Positions 36,048 to 45,172 of a stretch of DNA of 64,000 bases are shown here, one piece after another. Source of the DNA: DASUAS01 sp963750045 (GTDB lineage Bacteria; Actinomycetota; Acidimicrobiia; IMCC26256; DASPTH01); NCBI GenBank assembly GCA_963750045.1, contig CAVVPD010000008.1, forward strand, positions 1 to 64,000, read 5' to 3'. The translations under genes were made by a program, and so were the position numbers. How positions within the stretch are numbered: the stretch's first letter is position 1; the number at the start of each line of letters is the position of its first letter. Below the pieces are notes generated by a model. The model saw only the letters and a program-made list of their open reading frames with translations. It did not search any database and was not told where the DNA came from.

Positions 36048-38356
36048 TGCGCCGCGCGACCGGCCTGCTCGCGGTGCTCCTCGTCGCCCTCGCGGTGGTG
36101 GGGGATAGCGCCGGTGTCGCGGTCGCCGGCGCGCCCGCGTCACGCGACGTCGGCCGGGTGTTGGTCATCTCGTTGCCCGCCACGTCGTGGGCCGACATCA
36201 AGAACGGTGACGACCCGAATCTCCGCCAGTTGCTCGCCGACTCGGCCATCGCCGACATGGTCACCCGAGCGGCGGGGCGCCGGAGCTCGATCGAGGGTGG
36301 GTACACCGCCTTCGGCGCCGGCGGCCGCGCGTCGGCGGTGACGCCCCTCGCGAGCCAGGCGTTCGAACCGAGCGAGCCCTATGGCGAGACCACCGCGGGC
36401 GACGTCTACCGGCAACGGACGGGGATCAGCGCCACCGGCGGCCTCGTGCACCTCGGGATCGACGCGCTGGTCCAGGAGAACGCCAACGGACTCTACGACC
36501 CCCAGATCGGCGCACTCGGGGACACGCTCGAACGGGCGCACGTTCCGCGGGCGGTGATCGCCAACGGCGACGGCGCGCAGCCCGTCGTCGACGATCCGCT
36601 CCCCGACTACGAGCGGTCGGCCGTGAACGCGCTCATGGACGGTCGGGGCCGGGTGCCCAACGGTGCGGTCGGCGACGAGCTGCTGACCCCGGACCCGCAC
36701 GCGCCGTTCGGGCTGCGCATGGACAACGACGCCGCCTACCGCGCGTTCAGCAGTGCCTGGAACGACGGCGGGGTGGTGCTGGTCGAGGGCTCCGACCTCT
36801 TGCGCGCCGACCTCTACAGCGACTTCCTGACCGCCGACGAGCTCCGGGTCCAGAAGCAGGCCGCGTTGCGCCGGACGGACGCGCTGGTCGGGCGCATGCT
36901 GGCCGACGTCGATCCGACGCGCGACGCGGTGTTCGTCGTGAGTCCCGCCTCACCTCGACGCGGTCCCGGGTTGGCGGTCACCGGTCTGCGGGCCCCTGGG
37001 GTGCGCCCGGAGCTCATGCGATCGGCGACGAGCCGACGCGACGGCTTCGTCTACGTCGTCGACATCGCGCCCACCATCCTCCAGCTGCTCGGCCTGCCTG
37101 CCCCTGCGAAGATGGAAGGCCGGCCGATGGAGGTGGTCGGCGCCAACGTCGCGCACGGCGACCGCATCGCCACCCTCATCCACGCGAACGAGGACGGTGT
37201 CTTCCGTGATTCGAAGGTGGCCACGGCCAACAACATCCTGATCGCGCTCGTCGCGCTCCTCGCGTCGGGCGCGTTCCTCGTGGTGTCGTGGGCGCGCCGC
37301 CGGACGCGACTCGTGCAATTCTTCGCCCTCGCGGTGTTGGGATTCCTGTTCGCGACCTACGCCGCCTCGCCGTTGCACTTCGGTCGCACCGAGAGCTCGG
37401 CCGCGTACTTCGGGTTCCTCTTCGCGTTCGCGTTCGGGTTCGCGGTCGTGTGTCGCGTGGTGGGCGTGCACCGTCGCTATCTGCCGTTGGGGATCGCGCT
37501 GGCGGCGACGGTGGTGCTCCACGTCGGCGACCTGCTCGCCGGGGCGCGGCTCGAGCTCAATTCCGTGTTCGGCTACTCGGCGACCATCGGGATCCGGGTC
37601 TCGGGTCAGGGCAACCTCACGTTCTCGCAGCTCAGCGCGGCGGTCCTGCTGCTCGGGGGTCTCGCGGTCTGGCGGCGCCCCGGGCGCGTGACCGTGTACG
37701 CCGTCATCGGGATGCTCGGCGTGACCCTGCTCGTGATGGCCGCGCCGCCGTGGGGCGGCGACTTCGGCGCGGCCATCGCCGGTGCTCCGGGCTTCGGGCT
37801 CTTCGCGTGGCTGCTGCTCGGGCGCCGGATCCGCCTGCGGACGGTCGCGATTCTCGGGGCCCTGCTGGTGGTGGCGGGCCTGCTCGTGGGCTTCGCCGAC
37901 CTGATGCGGCCGAAGGATCAGCAGACGCACGTCGGACGGTTCTTCGACAAGGTCGCCAACGACGGGCTCGGCGGGTTCACCCTCACGTTACGGCGGAAGT
38001 TGATGGAGAATTTTGCCTCCTTCACGGGCACGAAGCTGCTCTGGATCCTGCCGATCGTCGCGCTCGTGGTCTGGTACCTCTGGCGCAGTCCGAACGGACG
38101 GCTGCGCCGGCTCTTCGCCGACGTCCCGGTGATCCGCCAGACGATGCTGGCTCTCGCCGTCGTCGCGTTCCTCGGCTACGCGCTCAACGATTCCGGTGTT
38201 GCGATCCCGGCGATCATGGCCGTCGTGTTCGAGTGCGCGGTGGTGTACGTCGCACTGGTGCCCGAACGAGAGCCCGTCGACGATCCTCCGTCGGTGGAGC
38301 CCAGCGCACCGGCCGATGACGACGTGGTCTACGTGCGCTCGCCCGAGCTGGTCTGA
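36047..38356 (+). CDS. Alkaline-phosphatase-like extracellular domain fused to a polytopic membrane domain
   Basis: 769 residues. Seen: a signal-anchor start (LLAVLLVALAVVGDSAGVAV), then an extracytoplasmic domain (about 30-370) with alkaline-phosphatase-superfamily look: VLVISLPATSWADI, DAVFVVSPASPRRGPG in place of the usual D-H metal motif, and VVDIAPTILQLLGLPAP plus MEGRPMEVV, the typical end of that fold. About ten membrane helices follow to residue 735. Coupled to murJ by a TGATG overlap, which suggests a cell-envelope task. Several metal ligands are not obvious, so it may be non-catalytic. Function unknown. The 3' end overlaps the convergent sulfotransferase by 28 bp. Confidence 0.7.
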   Translation: MRRATGLLAVLLVALAVVGDSAGVAVAGAPASRDVGRVLVISLPATSWADIKNGDDPNLRQLLADSAIADMVTRAAGRRSSIEGGYTAFGAGGRASAVTPLASQAFEPSEPYGETTAGDVYRQRTGISATGGLVHLGIDALVQENANGLYDPQIGALGDTLERAHVPRAVIANGDGAQPVVDDPLPDYERSAVNALMDGRGRVPNGAVGDELLTPDPHAPFGLRMDNDAAYRAFSSAWNDGGVVLVEGSDLLRADLYSDFLTADELRVQKQAALRRTDALVGRMLADVDPTRDAVFVVSPASPRRGPGLAVTGLRAPGVRPELMRSATSRRDGFVYVVDIAPTILQLLGLPAPAKMEGRPMEVVGANVAHGDRIATLIHANEDGVFRDSKVATANNILIALVALLASGAFLVVSWARRRTRLVQFFALAVLGFLFATYAASPLHFGRTESSAAYFGFLFAFAFGFAVVCRVVGVHRRYLPLGIALAATVVLHVGDLLAGARLELNSVFGYSATIGIRVSGQGNLTFSQLSAAVLLLGGLAVWRRPGRVTVYAVIGMLGVTLLVMAAPPWGGDFGAAIAGAPGFGLFAWLLLGRRIRLRTVAILGALLVVAGLLVGFADLMRPKDQQTHVGRFFDKVANDGLGGFTLTLRRKLMENFASFTGTKLLWILPIVALVVWYLWRSPNGRLRRLFADVPVIRQTMLALAVVAFLGYALNDSGVAIPAIMAVVFECAVVYVALVPEREPVDDPPSVEPSAPADDDVVYVRSPELV

Positions 38357-39272
38357 TCCGTCGAGCTGTCGAGCCAGGCCGGGCGGTCGAGCCCGGCATC
38401 GTCGAGTTGGCGCGCCAGGCGCGCGTTGGGTGCCGCGTAGCGCGCCGCGAGGTCGGCCTTGACCCGGTCGGGGACGGCTTCGCCGGCCGCGCGTCCGTTC
38501 AGCCGGTAGTAGAACGCGCGGAGCTTGCGCTTCGCCTCGGGGTGGCGGCGGAGCACGCGCTCGAGCCGGTCGTTGCCGGCCAACGCAACCCGCTGGAACC
38601 CCTTGCTCTTGAACCCGGTGGTGCGGTTCTCCGAACTCAGCGCGTCGGCCGGGAATCTGGACGGGTCGAGTCCGATCCACTCGGCCGTCGTGCGCAGGGT
38701 GTCCACCTGGTCTTCGACCAGCCGGCCGAAGTCGAGCACGCGCACGCGCTCGGGTCCGAGGGTGTCGAGCCAGCCGGGCAGGAAGTCCGCGTAGCAACCC
38801 CCCCGGAACGCCATGTAGCGCTCGTTGTCGGGGTCGACGAAGTCGGCGTCGGTCAGCTGATCGGCAACCGCGAGGTACTCCTCGATCGGGTAGCCGTCGG
38901 GGAACCGCAGTCGCACCTTCTGGTAGGTGAAGAACGAGATGGCGCGGCTCACCGGTTCGCGGAACACGAGGAGCACGTGTGGGTTCACCAGCCGCGCGCT
39001 CGCATCGCCTCGGCGACGCGCTCGGCGCCGTAGAAGTACGAAGGCGTGGCCTCGAGGCGCACCGGGCGATCACCTCCGCCGGTGAAGTAGCCGTCCCAGA
39101 CCGACTCGGGCGCGAGCGGTTCGCCGTAGCGCGCGGGGAGGAAGTAGCGCGTCTCCTTGATCGACGAGGCCGCGACGTCGGGGTGGGCCGAGAGCGAGAC
39201 GAAGAGCGAGGTCGTCCCTGCCTTGTTGACTCCGGCGATGATGACGTCGGTTCGGCCCTCTGCCACTGGCAT
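38329..39272 (-). CDS. Sulfotransferase family protein, frameshifted
   Basis: PAPS-dependent sulfotransferase of about 314 residues when repaired. Seen: 5'-phosphosulfate loop VIIAGVNKAGTTSLFVSLSA, then VRLEATPSYFYG, and in the second frame the 3'-phosphate motif NPHVLLVFREPVSRAISFFT. A long C-terminal part (RVLDFGRLVEDQVDTLRTTA) follows. The frame changes at 38989-39001 inside GCGCGC. It could sulfate a surface glycan or glycolipid. It lies divergent from the PhoH gene. Confidence 0.87.
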
Positions 39273-39407
39273 CGCCCTCCCGAGGCGGACCCGTGATGAA
39301 CTGCCCACCCTAGGCAACCAACCCGCGACGCAGGCGTGCGCCACGTTGAGTGGCGGGCGCGACCGTCCGCGTCGTGCATCGCTCCGGGCGCTAGCGTCCC
39401 CCGTGCC

Positions 39408-40694
39408 TTGATCACCAGCACCGTCTACGTCGTCGACACCTCGGTACTCCTGGCCGACCCGCTGGCGGTGACGCGGTTCGCGGAGCACGAGGTGGTGCTC
39501 CCGGTCGTGGTGCTCACCGAGCTCGAGGGCAAGCGGCACCACCCCGAGCTGGGGTGGGCGGCTCGCCGGAGCCTCCGACTCCTCGAGGACTTCCGCACCC
39601 GCCACGGTTCGCTGCTCGATCCCATGCCGGTGAACGACGAGGGCGGCACCCTGCGGGTCGAGCTGAATCACCAGGATCTCGGGGCGTTGCCCCAGCCGCT
39701 GCGGTCCGAGTCCAACGACCACCGCATCCTCTCCGTGGCGCTGAGCCTGATGAGCGAAGGCCGCGACGTCGTCGTGGTCACCAAGGACCTTCCGTTGCGG
39801 CTGAAGGCGGCGGTCGTGGGTCTCGCGGCCGACGAGTATCGGAACGAGCTCGCCTCCGACTCGGGATGGACCGGGTTCGTCGAGCTCGACGTGTGGGGTT
39901 CGGTGATCGACGACCTGTTCGAACACCGGGTCGTCGACCTCGCGGAAGCGCGCGACCTGCCGTGCCATTCGGGGGTCGCGTTGCACTCGGGTTCTCAGTC
40001 GGCCCTCGCCCGCGTGCATCCCGACAAGCGGTTGCACCTCGTGCGCGCCGATCAGTCCATGTTCGATCTGCGCGGCCGTTCGGCCGAGCAGCACATCGCC
40101 ATCGACCTGCTCCTCGACGAGCAGGTCGGCATCGTGAGCCTGGGCGGAACCGCGGGCACCGGCAAGAGCGTCCTCGCGTTGGCCGCCGGTCTCGAAGCGG
40201 TGCTCGAGCGCCGTACGCACCACCGCGTCGTGGTGTTCCGGCCGATCTACGCGGTCGGCGGGCAGGACCTCGGCTACCTCCCGGGATCCGAGACCGAGAA
40301 GATGTCGCCGTGGGGGGCAGCGGTCACCGACGCACTCGAGGCGATGGTGGGCCGCGAGGTCATCGAAGAGGTGTTCGACCGGGGGCTGCTCGAGATCCTC
40401 CCGCTCACGCACATCCGGGGCCGCAGCCTCACCGACAGCTTCGTCATCATCGACGAGGCGCAGAACCTCGAACGCTCGGTGTTGCTCACCGCGCTCAGCC
40501 GCTTGGGTCGGGGCAGCAGGGTGGTGCTCACCCACGACGTCGCCCAGCGCGACAACCTGCGGGTCGGGCGTCACGACGGCATCGTGAGCGTCATCGAGTC
40601 GTTGAAGGGGCACCCGCTGTTCGCGCACGTCACGCTGACGCGCTCGGAGCGGTCGGCCATCGCGGCGCTGGTCACCCAGGTCCTCGACGGCTGA
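39408..40694 (+). CDS. PhoH family protein with N-terminal PIN domain
   Basis: 428 residues combining a PIN ribonuclease domain (VYVVDTSVLLADPLAVTRF, VVLTELEGKRHHPELGWAAR, and a later Asp cluster SNDHRILSVAL, VVVTKDLPLRLKA) with a PhoH ATPase domain (Walker A LGGTAGTGKSVLAL, Walker B SFVIIDEAQNLER, sensor VVLTHDVAQRDN). Such PhoH2-type proteins act as ATP-dependent RNA helicase-ribonucleases. The start is uncertain: TTG 39408 lies just before the conserved start; an ATG at 39336 gives an odd Arg-rich leader. Confidence 0.88.
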   Translation: MITSTVYVVDTSVLLADPLAVTRFAEHEVVLPVVVLTELEGKRHHPELGWAARRSLRLLEDFRTRHGSLLDPMPVNDEGGTLRVELNHQDLGALPQPLRSESNDHRILSVALSLMSEGRDVVVVTKDLPLRLKAAVVGLAADEYRNELASDSGWTGFVELDVWGSVIDDLFEHRVVDLAEARDLPCHSGVALHSGSQSALARVHPDKRLHLVRADQSMFDLRGRSAEQHIAIDLLLDEQVGIVSLGGTAGTGKSVLALAAGLEAVLERRTHHRVVVFRPIYAVGGQDLGYLPGSETEKMSPWGAAVTDALEAMVGREVIEEVFDRGLLEILPLTHIRGRSLTDSFVIIDEAQNLERSVLLTALSRLGRGSRVVLTHDVAQRDNLRVGRHDGIVSVIESLKGHPLFAHVTLTRSERSAIAALVTQVLDG

Positions 40695-40731
40695 CCGCCC
40701 CGTACGCGGGGGTCGTGTCGGCCCGAGCGTG

Positions 40732-41565
40732 TCAGCTCGACTGGCCGGTGGTGCGGCTGCCGAGCGTCACCTTCGCGGTGGTCGACTGGCCGTCACGCGT
40801 GTAGGTGACGGTGATCTGGTCGCCGCTCGAGTGTGACTGCACGGCGGACTGCAGTGCCGCCGCCGTGGTGACGTCGGTACCGTCGATCGCGGTGACGACG
40901 TCACCGGTCTTGAGGCCCGCGTCGGCCGCCGCGCTGCCCGACTGCACGTCGGTGATCTCGACCCCGCCGGTGCCGGTCTGGACCGCCACGCCGAGGAACG
41001 CGGTCCCTGTCGCGGTGCCGTTGCCGTTGCCGTTGCCCGGCAGCTGGCCGTTGCCGTTGCCGTTGCCGTTGCCGTTCCCGGGAAGCTGGCCGTTGCCGTT
41101 GCCGTTGCCTCCGCCGTTGGCGAAGGGACCGTTGCCGTTGGCCTGGCCGTTCCCCGGGAAGACGCTGGCGTTGCGCGAGTCGGAGCCGCCCGACGAGTCG
41201 CCGATCGCGTAGCCGATCCCCCCGAACACGAGGGCCGCGACGATGGCCGCGACGACCAGGCCGGCCCACTTCGGGATGAAGATGCCGGCGGGCCGCTCGG
41301 GTGCGGCGGCGACCGGGGCGGTCGCGGCGGCCGTGACCGGCGCCGGCGCGGGGGTCGGCGTGGTGGCCGCCGCTGCCGGGGACTCGGCCACGTCGTCCTC
41401 GTCGCCCGCCGACTTCACGGCGTCGTCGTAGGTGTTCGGGGTGGTCTCGGCGGTGGGCGCTTCCTGGGGCTCCTGGGGTGTGGCCGCCGCCGGGACCTCC
41501 GGAACAGGGGCTTCGGGCACCGACGGGGTCGGTTCGCCGTCGGCTTGGGGTGTCTCGTTGCTCAT
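40732..41565 (-). CDS. Membrane-anchored PDZ protein with Gly-Asn repeat linker, no protease domain
   Basis: 277 residues. Seen: an acidic Pro/Glu/Ala-rich cytoplasmic N-terminus (about 95 residues), one membrane helix (GLVVAAIVAALVFGGIGYAI), a low-complexity linker made of GNGNGN and QLPGNGNG units (about residues 135-185), and a C-terminal PDZ domain (FLGVAVQTGTGGVEITDVQS, GSAAADAGLKTGDVVTAIDG). It resembles the C-terminal part of HtrA/DegP proteins, but no trypsin-like domain is present, so it can bind but not cleave. Peptide capture at the outer membrane face or wall is a guess. ATG 41565. Convergent with PhoH. Confidence 0.85.
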   Translation of the reverse strand: MSNETPQADGEPTPSVPEAPVPEVPAAATPQEPQEAPTAETTPNTYDDAVKSAGDEDDVAESPAAAATTPTPAPAPVTAAATAPVAAAPERPAGIFIPKWAGLVVAAIVAALVFGGIGYAIGDSSGGSDSRNASVFPGNGQANGNGPFANGGGNGNGNGQLPGNGNGNGNGNGQLPGNGNGNGTATGTAFLGVAVQTGTGGVEITDVQSGSAAADAGLKTGDVVTAIDGTDVTTAAALQSAVQSHSSGDQITVTYTRDGQSTTAKVTLGSRTTGQSS

Positions 41566-41750
41566 GATCGGGATCCTCCCGGGTTCGACTCTCCCACCAC
41601 CATCGTGGTGTGGATCGCCTGAGAGGTCCCTGAGCGGGGTGACTTGCTCGGGGACGGCCGGGAGCTCGGTGTCGAAGGGATTCCGGTCGAGCTCGATGGT
41701 GCACGGATGTTACGTTCGTGGCCCTCCGACGCACCGGGAGCGCGATCGCC

Positions 41751-42539
41751 ATGTCCATCGACCTCGGGCTCGACGGCAAGCGGGCGCTCGTCACCGGCGG
41801 GGGAGTGGGGATCGGCCGGGGTATCGCACTGTGGTTGGCGCGCGCCGGCTGCGAGGTCGCGATCGCCGACAAGGACCCCGTCGGCCTCGCCGACGCGGTC
41901 GCCGAAGTCGCGACGGTCGGTCCACGCGTCGTCGGGATCGAGACCGACGTGCGTGATCCCGCAGCGGTACGTGACCTCGTCGCCCGGGTCCTCGCCCAGT
42001 TGGGAGGCCTCGATGTCGCGGTGAACAACGTGGGGTCGCTCGGCGGGCGGGGGCCCGCCGCGTTCCTCGAATTCGACGACGACGCGCTGCGCGACATCGT
42101 CGAGCAGAACCTGTTCGTCACCATGTGGTGCTGCCAGGCCGAGGCGCGGGCGATGGTCGACGCCGCCACCGCGGGCGTGATCGTGAACGTGAGCTCCGGT
42201 GAGAGCACTCGCCCCTCCCTACGGATGGCGCCGTACGGGGCGGCCAAGGCCGCGATCAACCACCTCACCGAGACCTTGGCGGTGGAGCTCGCCTCGTCCG
42301 GGATCCGTGTGCTGGCGGTGGCGCCCGGCACGACGCTCACACCGGTCGTGCGCGCCGCGCTGTCCGACGAGACGGTGGAGCTCCTGGTCGCGGCCCACCC
42401 GCTGGGGCGCCTCGGGGAGCCCGAGGATCTCGGCCGCCTCGTGGTGGCCCTGGCCTCCGACCTCGGCCGGAGCGTCACCGGCCAGCTGGTGTTCGGCGAC
42501 AACGGCGCCCGGCTGGCCAGGAACCGCCCGGCCCTCTGA
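41751..42539 (+). CDS. Short-chain dehydrogenase/reductase
   Basis: 262-residue SDR. Seen: VTGGGVGIGRGIALWLARAG, cofactor loop IADKDPVGLADAVAEV, VAVNNVGSLGGRG (NNVG variant of NNAG), active site APYGAAKAAINHLTET, and SVTGQLVFGDNGA near the end. Oxidises or reduces an unknown alcohol or ketone. ATG 41751. The preceding 185-bp gap is shared with the divergent PDZ gene; no promoter was identified. Confidence 0.87.
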   Translation: MSIDLGLDGKRALVTGGGVGIGRGIALWLARAGCEVAIADKDPVGLADAVAEVATVGPRVVGIETDVRDPAAVRDLVARVLAQLGGLDVAVNNVGSLGGRGPAAFLEFDDDALRDIVEQNLFVTMWCCQAEARAMVDAATAGVIVNVSSGESTRPSLRMAPYGAAKAAINHLTETLAVELASSGIRVLAVAPGTTLTPVVRAALSDETVELLVAAHPLGRLGEPEDLGRLVVALASDLGRSVTGQLVFGDNGARLARNRPAL

Positions 42540-42580
42540 AGCGCCCGGTTCCCGACCGGCCCGTCGACCGGGACGGACCA

Positions 42581-43198
42581 GTGAGTACTCTGCTGTCCGT
42601 GATCGTGGTCGTGGCAGCGCTCAAGGGAGGGGTGGGCAAGACCACCACCGCCGTGTACCTGGCCGCGGTCGCGGACCCGCAGAAGCGCTCGGTGACGTTG
42701 ATCGACGCTGACCCACAGGCCAGCGCGGCCGACTGGGTCGAGCACGCCGCCGACGAGGTCCTCGAAGCGCTCAGCGTGGTCGAGGCGCCCACCGAGCGGC
42801 TCCTGGCCAAGGTCCTCGACAAGATCCCCGACGACGCGGTGGCCGTGGTCGACACCCCGCCGGGCCACGAGCGGCTCCTGGGCAAGGCGCTCGAACGGGC
42901 CGACGCCGTGGTGATCCCCACCCGGGTCGGTGGCGTGGAGACCGCCCGGGTCGAAGCGGTCCTCGACATGTTGCCGAAGCGGCTGCCGGCCGGTCTGGTG
43001 ATCGCGTCGGCGCGCACGTTCACCCGCGACTACCAGGACACGGTGACGATGTGGACCGAGGCCGGGGTGCCGGTCTGGGGTGCGGTGCCGGAGCGGGTCA
43101 CCATCGCCTCGGGGCCAGACGGTTGGCTCTCGGTCGAGGGCCTCGCCGCCTACGGCGACGTCTGGCGCAGGGCCCGGCGCGCCGCACGCCACGCGTAG
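42581..43198 (+). CDS. ParA/MinD-like ATPase
   Basis: 205-residue deviant-Walker ATPase. Seen: KGGVGKTTTAVYLAAV (deviant Walker A, Lys at the second G position), LIDADPQASAADWVEHA and VVDTPPGHERLL (Walker B). It lacks the C-terminal extension of plasmid ParA and has no ParB partner nearby, so chromosome or polar-protein positioning are only possibilities. The GTG at 42599 is an alternative start that begins directly with the conserved strand. Confidence 0.82.
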   Translation: MSTLLSVIVVVAALKGGVGKTTTAVYLAAVADPQKRSVTLIDADPQASAADWVEHAADEVLEALSVVEAPTERLLAKVLDKIPDDAVAVVDTPPGHERLLGKALERADAVVIPTRVGGVETARVEAVLDMLPKRLPAGLVIASARTFTRDYQDTVTMWTEAGVPVWGAVPERVTIASGPDGWLSVEGLAAYGDVWRRARRAARHA

Positions 43199-43345
43199 AC
43201 GCTCGCCGTTCGTCGAGTCCCCCGAGATCGGGGGGATTCGTGTCAGCCAGGCCGTCTCCGACGTCGTCGGGGGAGGAGCTCGCTCTCACCCGAAGCATCG
43301 AAACCCGACCCTTTGAGCTCGAGTGGGCGGCGCTACCATCGGCGT

Positions 43346-43543
43346 ATGGACGTAGGACCCGTCGAACTGCTCATCGTGCTGGCCGTCGTGCTCCTCCTCT
43401 TCGGCTCGAAGAAGCTGCCGGAGTTGGCCAAGGGCATGGGCCAGGCCGCCAAGGAGTTCCGCAACGGCATGCACGACGAGGATCCGCCGACGACCGCGCC
43501 CGCCGAGTCCAAGGGCACCGAGGACCCCGGCACCACGGCGTAG
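43346..43543 (+). CDS. tatA: Twin-arginine translocase subunit TatA
   Basis: 65 residues: a short N-terminal membrane helix (VELLIVLAVVLLLFG), the hinge SKKLPELAKGMGQAAKEF as amphipathic helix, and an acidic C-terminus. Matches TatA in size and order. Works with TatC, which is not in the window, to export folded proteins. The 147-bp gap before it is probably its promoter region. Confidence 0.85.
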   Translation: MDVGPVELLIVLAVVLLLFGSKKLPELAKGMGQAAKEFRNGMHDEDPPTTAPAESKGTEDPGTTA

Positions 43544-43605
43544 CGGATCGATCGATCACTGGCGTGCGGCGAGGGCGCGTGTCGTGTCGCGCGCGACACT
43601 GGACC

Positions 43606-44442
43606 GTGGTCGGTGCGACGGAGACCGGAACGCTGCGTCGGGTCGGATGTGAGCTCACCTTCGACGTGCTCGAGCCGTCGCTGCTCGCATTACAGATCGC
43701 GCCGGCGGCGACTGCCGGTGTGATCGTGGAGGAGCCTTTCGAGCTCCTCGGTGAGGGGATCGCCGCCGAGCACGGTGGACGGGTCCACCTGGTCCGAGCC
43801 CAGCCGGGCCGGTTCACGGTGGTGTACGCGGCGGTCGTCCGAGCGCCGTCACTGACCGGGCCGGCAGCGGTGACCGACGACGTGCTCGAGCGCCAGGAAG
43901 CCATCGTCGCGCTCCGCCAGAGCCGCTACTGCCCGTCGGACGCGCTCGCGGCCTACGCGGCGCGGGAGTTCGCCGAACACCTCGACGCCGACCCCGGCAC
44001 CCTGGCCGACGAGGTTGCGTCGTGGGTGTTCGAGCGCATCGAGTACGTCGGCGGGTCGAGCGGCCCGCTCGACACCGCGATCCAGACGCTGCTCTCGGGT
44101 CACGGCGTCTGCCGGGACTTCGCCCACCTCACCATCACGCTGTGCCGGGCGCTGGGCATCCCGGCCCGGCTGGTGGCGGTCTACGCGCCCGGGCTGTCGC
44201 CCATGGACTTCCACGCGGTCGTGGAGGTGCTCACCCCGCGAGGCTGGCATGTCGTCGACGCGACCCGGCTCGCGCCGCGCGACACGCTCGTGCGCATCGC
44301 GACCGGCCGTGACGCCGCCGACACCGCGTTCGCGACGACCCTGCGAGGCGACGTGGAGCTGCTGGAGTCGTCGGTGTTCGCGTCGACCGACGCCGACGAC
44401 CTGCACCTCGACGATCACGTCAGGCCGGTCACGCTCGCCTGA
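43606..44442 (+). CDS. Transglutaminase-like protein
   Basis: 278-residue transglutaminase/protease-fold protein. Seen: an N-terminal beta domain (about 1-110), then the catalytic core with Cys in GHGVCRDFAHLTITLCRALG, His in PMDFHAVVEVLTPRGWHVVD and Asp in the following DATRLAPRD. Bacterial members crosslink or cleave peptides; targets unknown. The start is GTG 43606; GTG 43579 upstream is also possible. Confidence 0.83.
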   Translation: MVGATETGTLRRVGCELTFDVLEPSLLALQIAPAATAGVIVEEPFELLGEGIAAEHGGRVHLVRAQPGRFTVVYAAVVRAPSLTGPAAVTDDVLERQEAIVALRQSRYCPSDALAAYAAREFAEHLDADPGTLADEVASWVFERIEYVGGSSGPLDTAIQTLLSGHGVCRDFAHLTITLCRALGIPARLVAVYAPGLSPMDFHAVVEVLTPRGWHVVDATRLAPRDTLVRIATGRDAADTAFATTLRGDVELLESSVFASTDADDLHLDDHVRPVTLA

Positions 44443-44464
44443 CCGGCAGGTGCCGCGCTGGGGC

Positions 44465-44770
44465 CTACTGCTGGAGGCGGCTCAGCCGTCCGAACACGTC
44501 AGGTCCGATGCGCAGACCGTCATCGGCCGAGACCGCCGGGCAGACGTCGATGTCGAAGACGTCGTTCCATTCGGCCACGAGCTCCCAGACCGCACCGATG
44601 TCGTCGGACGAGAAGATGGAGACGACCTGGAGGTCGGCCGCCAACGGCCAGTACTCGGCGATGACCTCGATGCCGGCCGGGTACTCCCACGACGCTCGCC
44701 GCATCAACGCCGCGTCGCGCTCTGCGCCACTCACCGATGAACGGAAGGTAAGGCGGGCCACGTAGTCCAT
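44465..44770 (-). CDS. Small DUF3303-like protein
   Basis: 101 residues: opens MDYVARLTFRSSVSGAERDA, central IAEYWPLAADLQVVSIFSSD, and end FDIDVCPAVSADDGLRIGPD. The arrangement of an N-terminal strand, a helix and an EYW turn before a second strand resembles the DUF3303 ferredoxin-like family. No catalytic motif. Convergent with the transglutaminase gene. Confidence 0.65.
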   Translation of the reverse strand: MDYVARLTFRSSVSGAERDAALMRRASWEYPAGIEVIAEYWPLAADLQVVSIFSSDDIGAVWELVAEWNDVFDIDVCPAVSADDGLRIGPDVFGRLSRLQQ

Positions 44771-44848
44771 GCCGGCTCCTCTCGGGATCGAAGCTGCGGA
44801 AAGGCTACTCCGGTCGCGCCGGCGTCGCTCGCCCCTCGAAGGGCGCGA

Positions 44849-45022
44849 TCACGACCAGCGTGGTGGGATACGGGTGACGTCCTCGAAGGCGTTGAGTCCG
44901 TCCATCGACGCTCGCCACGCGTCGGCCGTGTCCGAGAGTGGTACGGGCCGCGAGGAGTCCCAGACCGGCGGGTACGTGAACCGCCTCACCACGCTCCCGG
45001 TCATCGCCGACGCGAGCCGCAT
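44849..45022 (-). CDS. Possible small protein (57 residues)
   Basis: A weakly supported frame in an otherwise empty 402-bp gap (44771-45172): starts MRLASAMTGSVVRRF, ends AFEDVTRIPPRWS. Third codon positions are strongly GC, and the Trp/Pro-rich end looks like protein, but high-GC DNA makes such frames by chance, and no ribosome site or family is apparent. Just downstream, on the forward strand, the region leads into a secreted-protein gene at 45173. Confidence 0.25.
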   Translation of the reverse strand: MRLASAMTGSVVRRFTYPPVWDSSRPVPLSDTADAWRASMDGLNAFEDVTRIPPRWS

Positions 45023-45172
45023 CGGCCACGCCAGTCCTTCGGAACGTGACGCGGACGCGTTGGCGGTCGAGGCGGCGAATTCCCGCCCATTTCTTCGTTT
45101 CAGGCCGGAGTAGGGTTCCGGGACGTTTCCTCCCCGGGCGCCCGCCTCGGGCGGATCGCGAGGGAGGACAAC

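Noticed and set aside
40700..40725. CCCCG-TACG-CGGGG hairpin between PhoH and PDZ genes as terminator
   Set aside because: Only a 5-bp stem; not strong enough to list, although the position between convergent genes would fit.
40980..41150. GNGNG-coding repeat considered as an intergenic repeat array
   Set aside because: It is a coding repeat within a clear PDZ protein.
42581..43198. ParA as part of a plasmid partition or origin region
   Set aside because: No ParB-like gene, no iterons or parS-like repeats nearby; neighbours are ordinary chromosomal genes.
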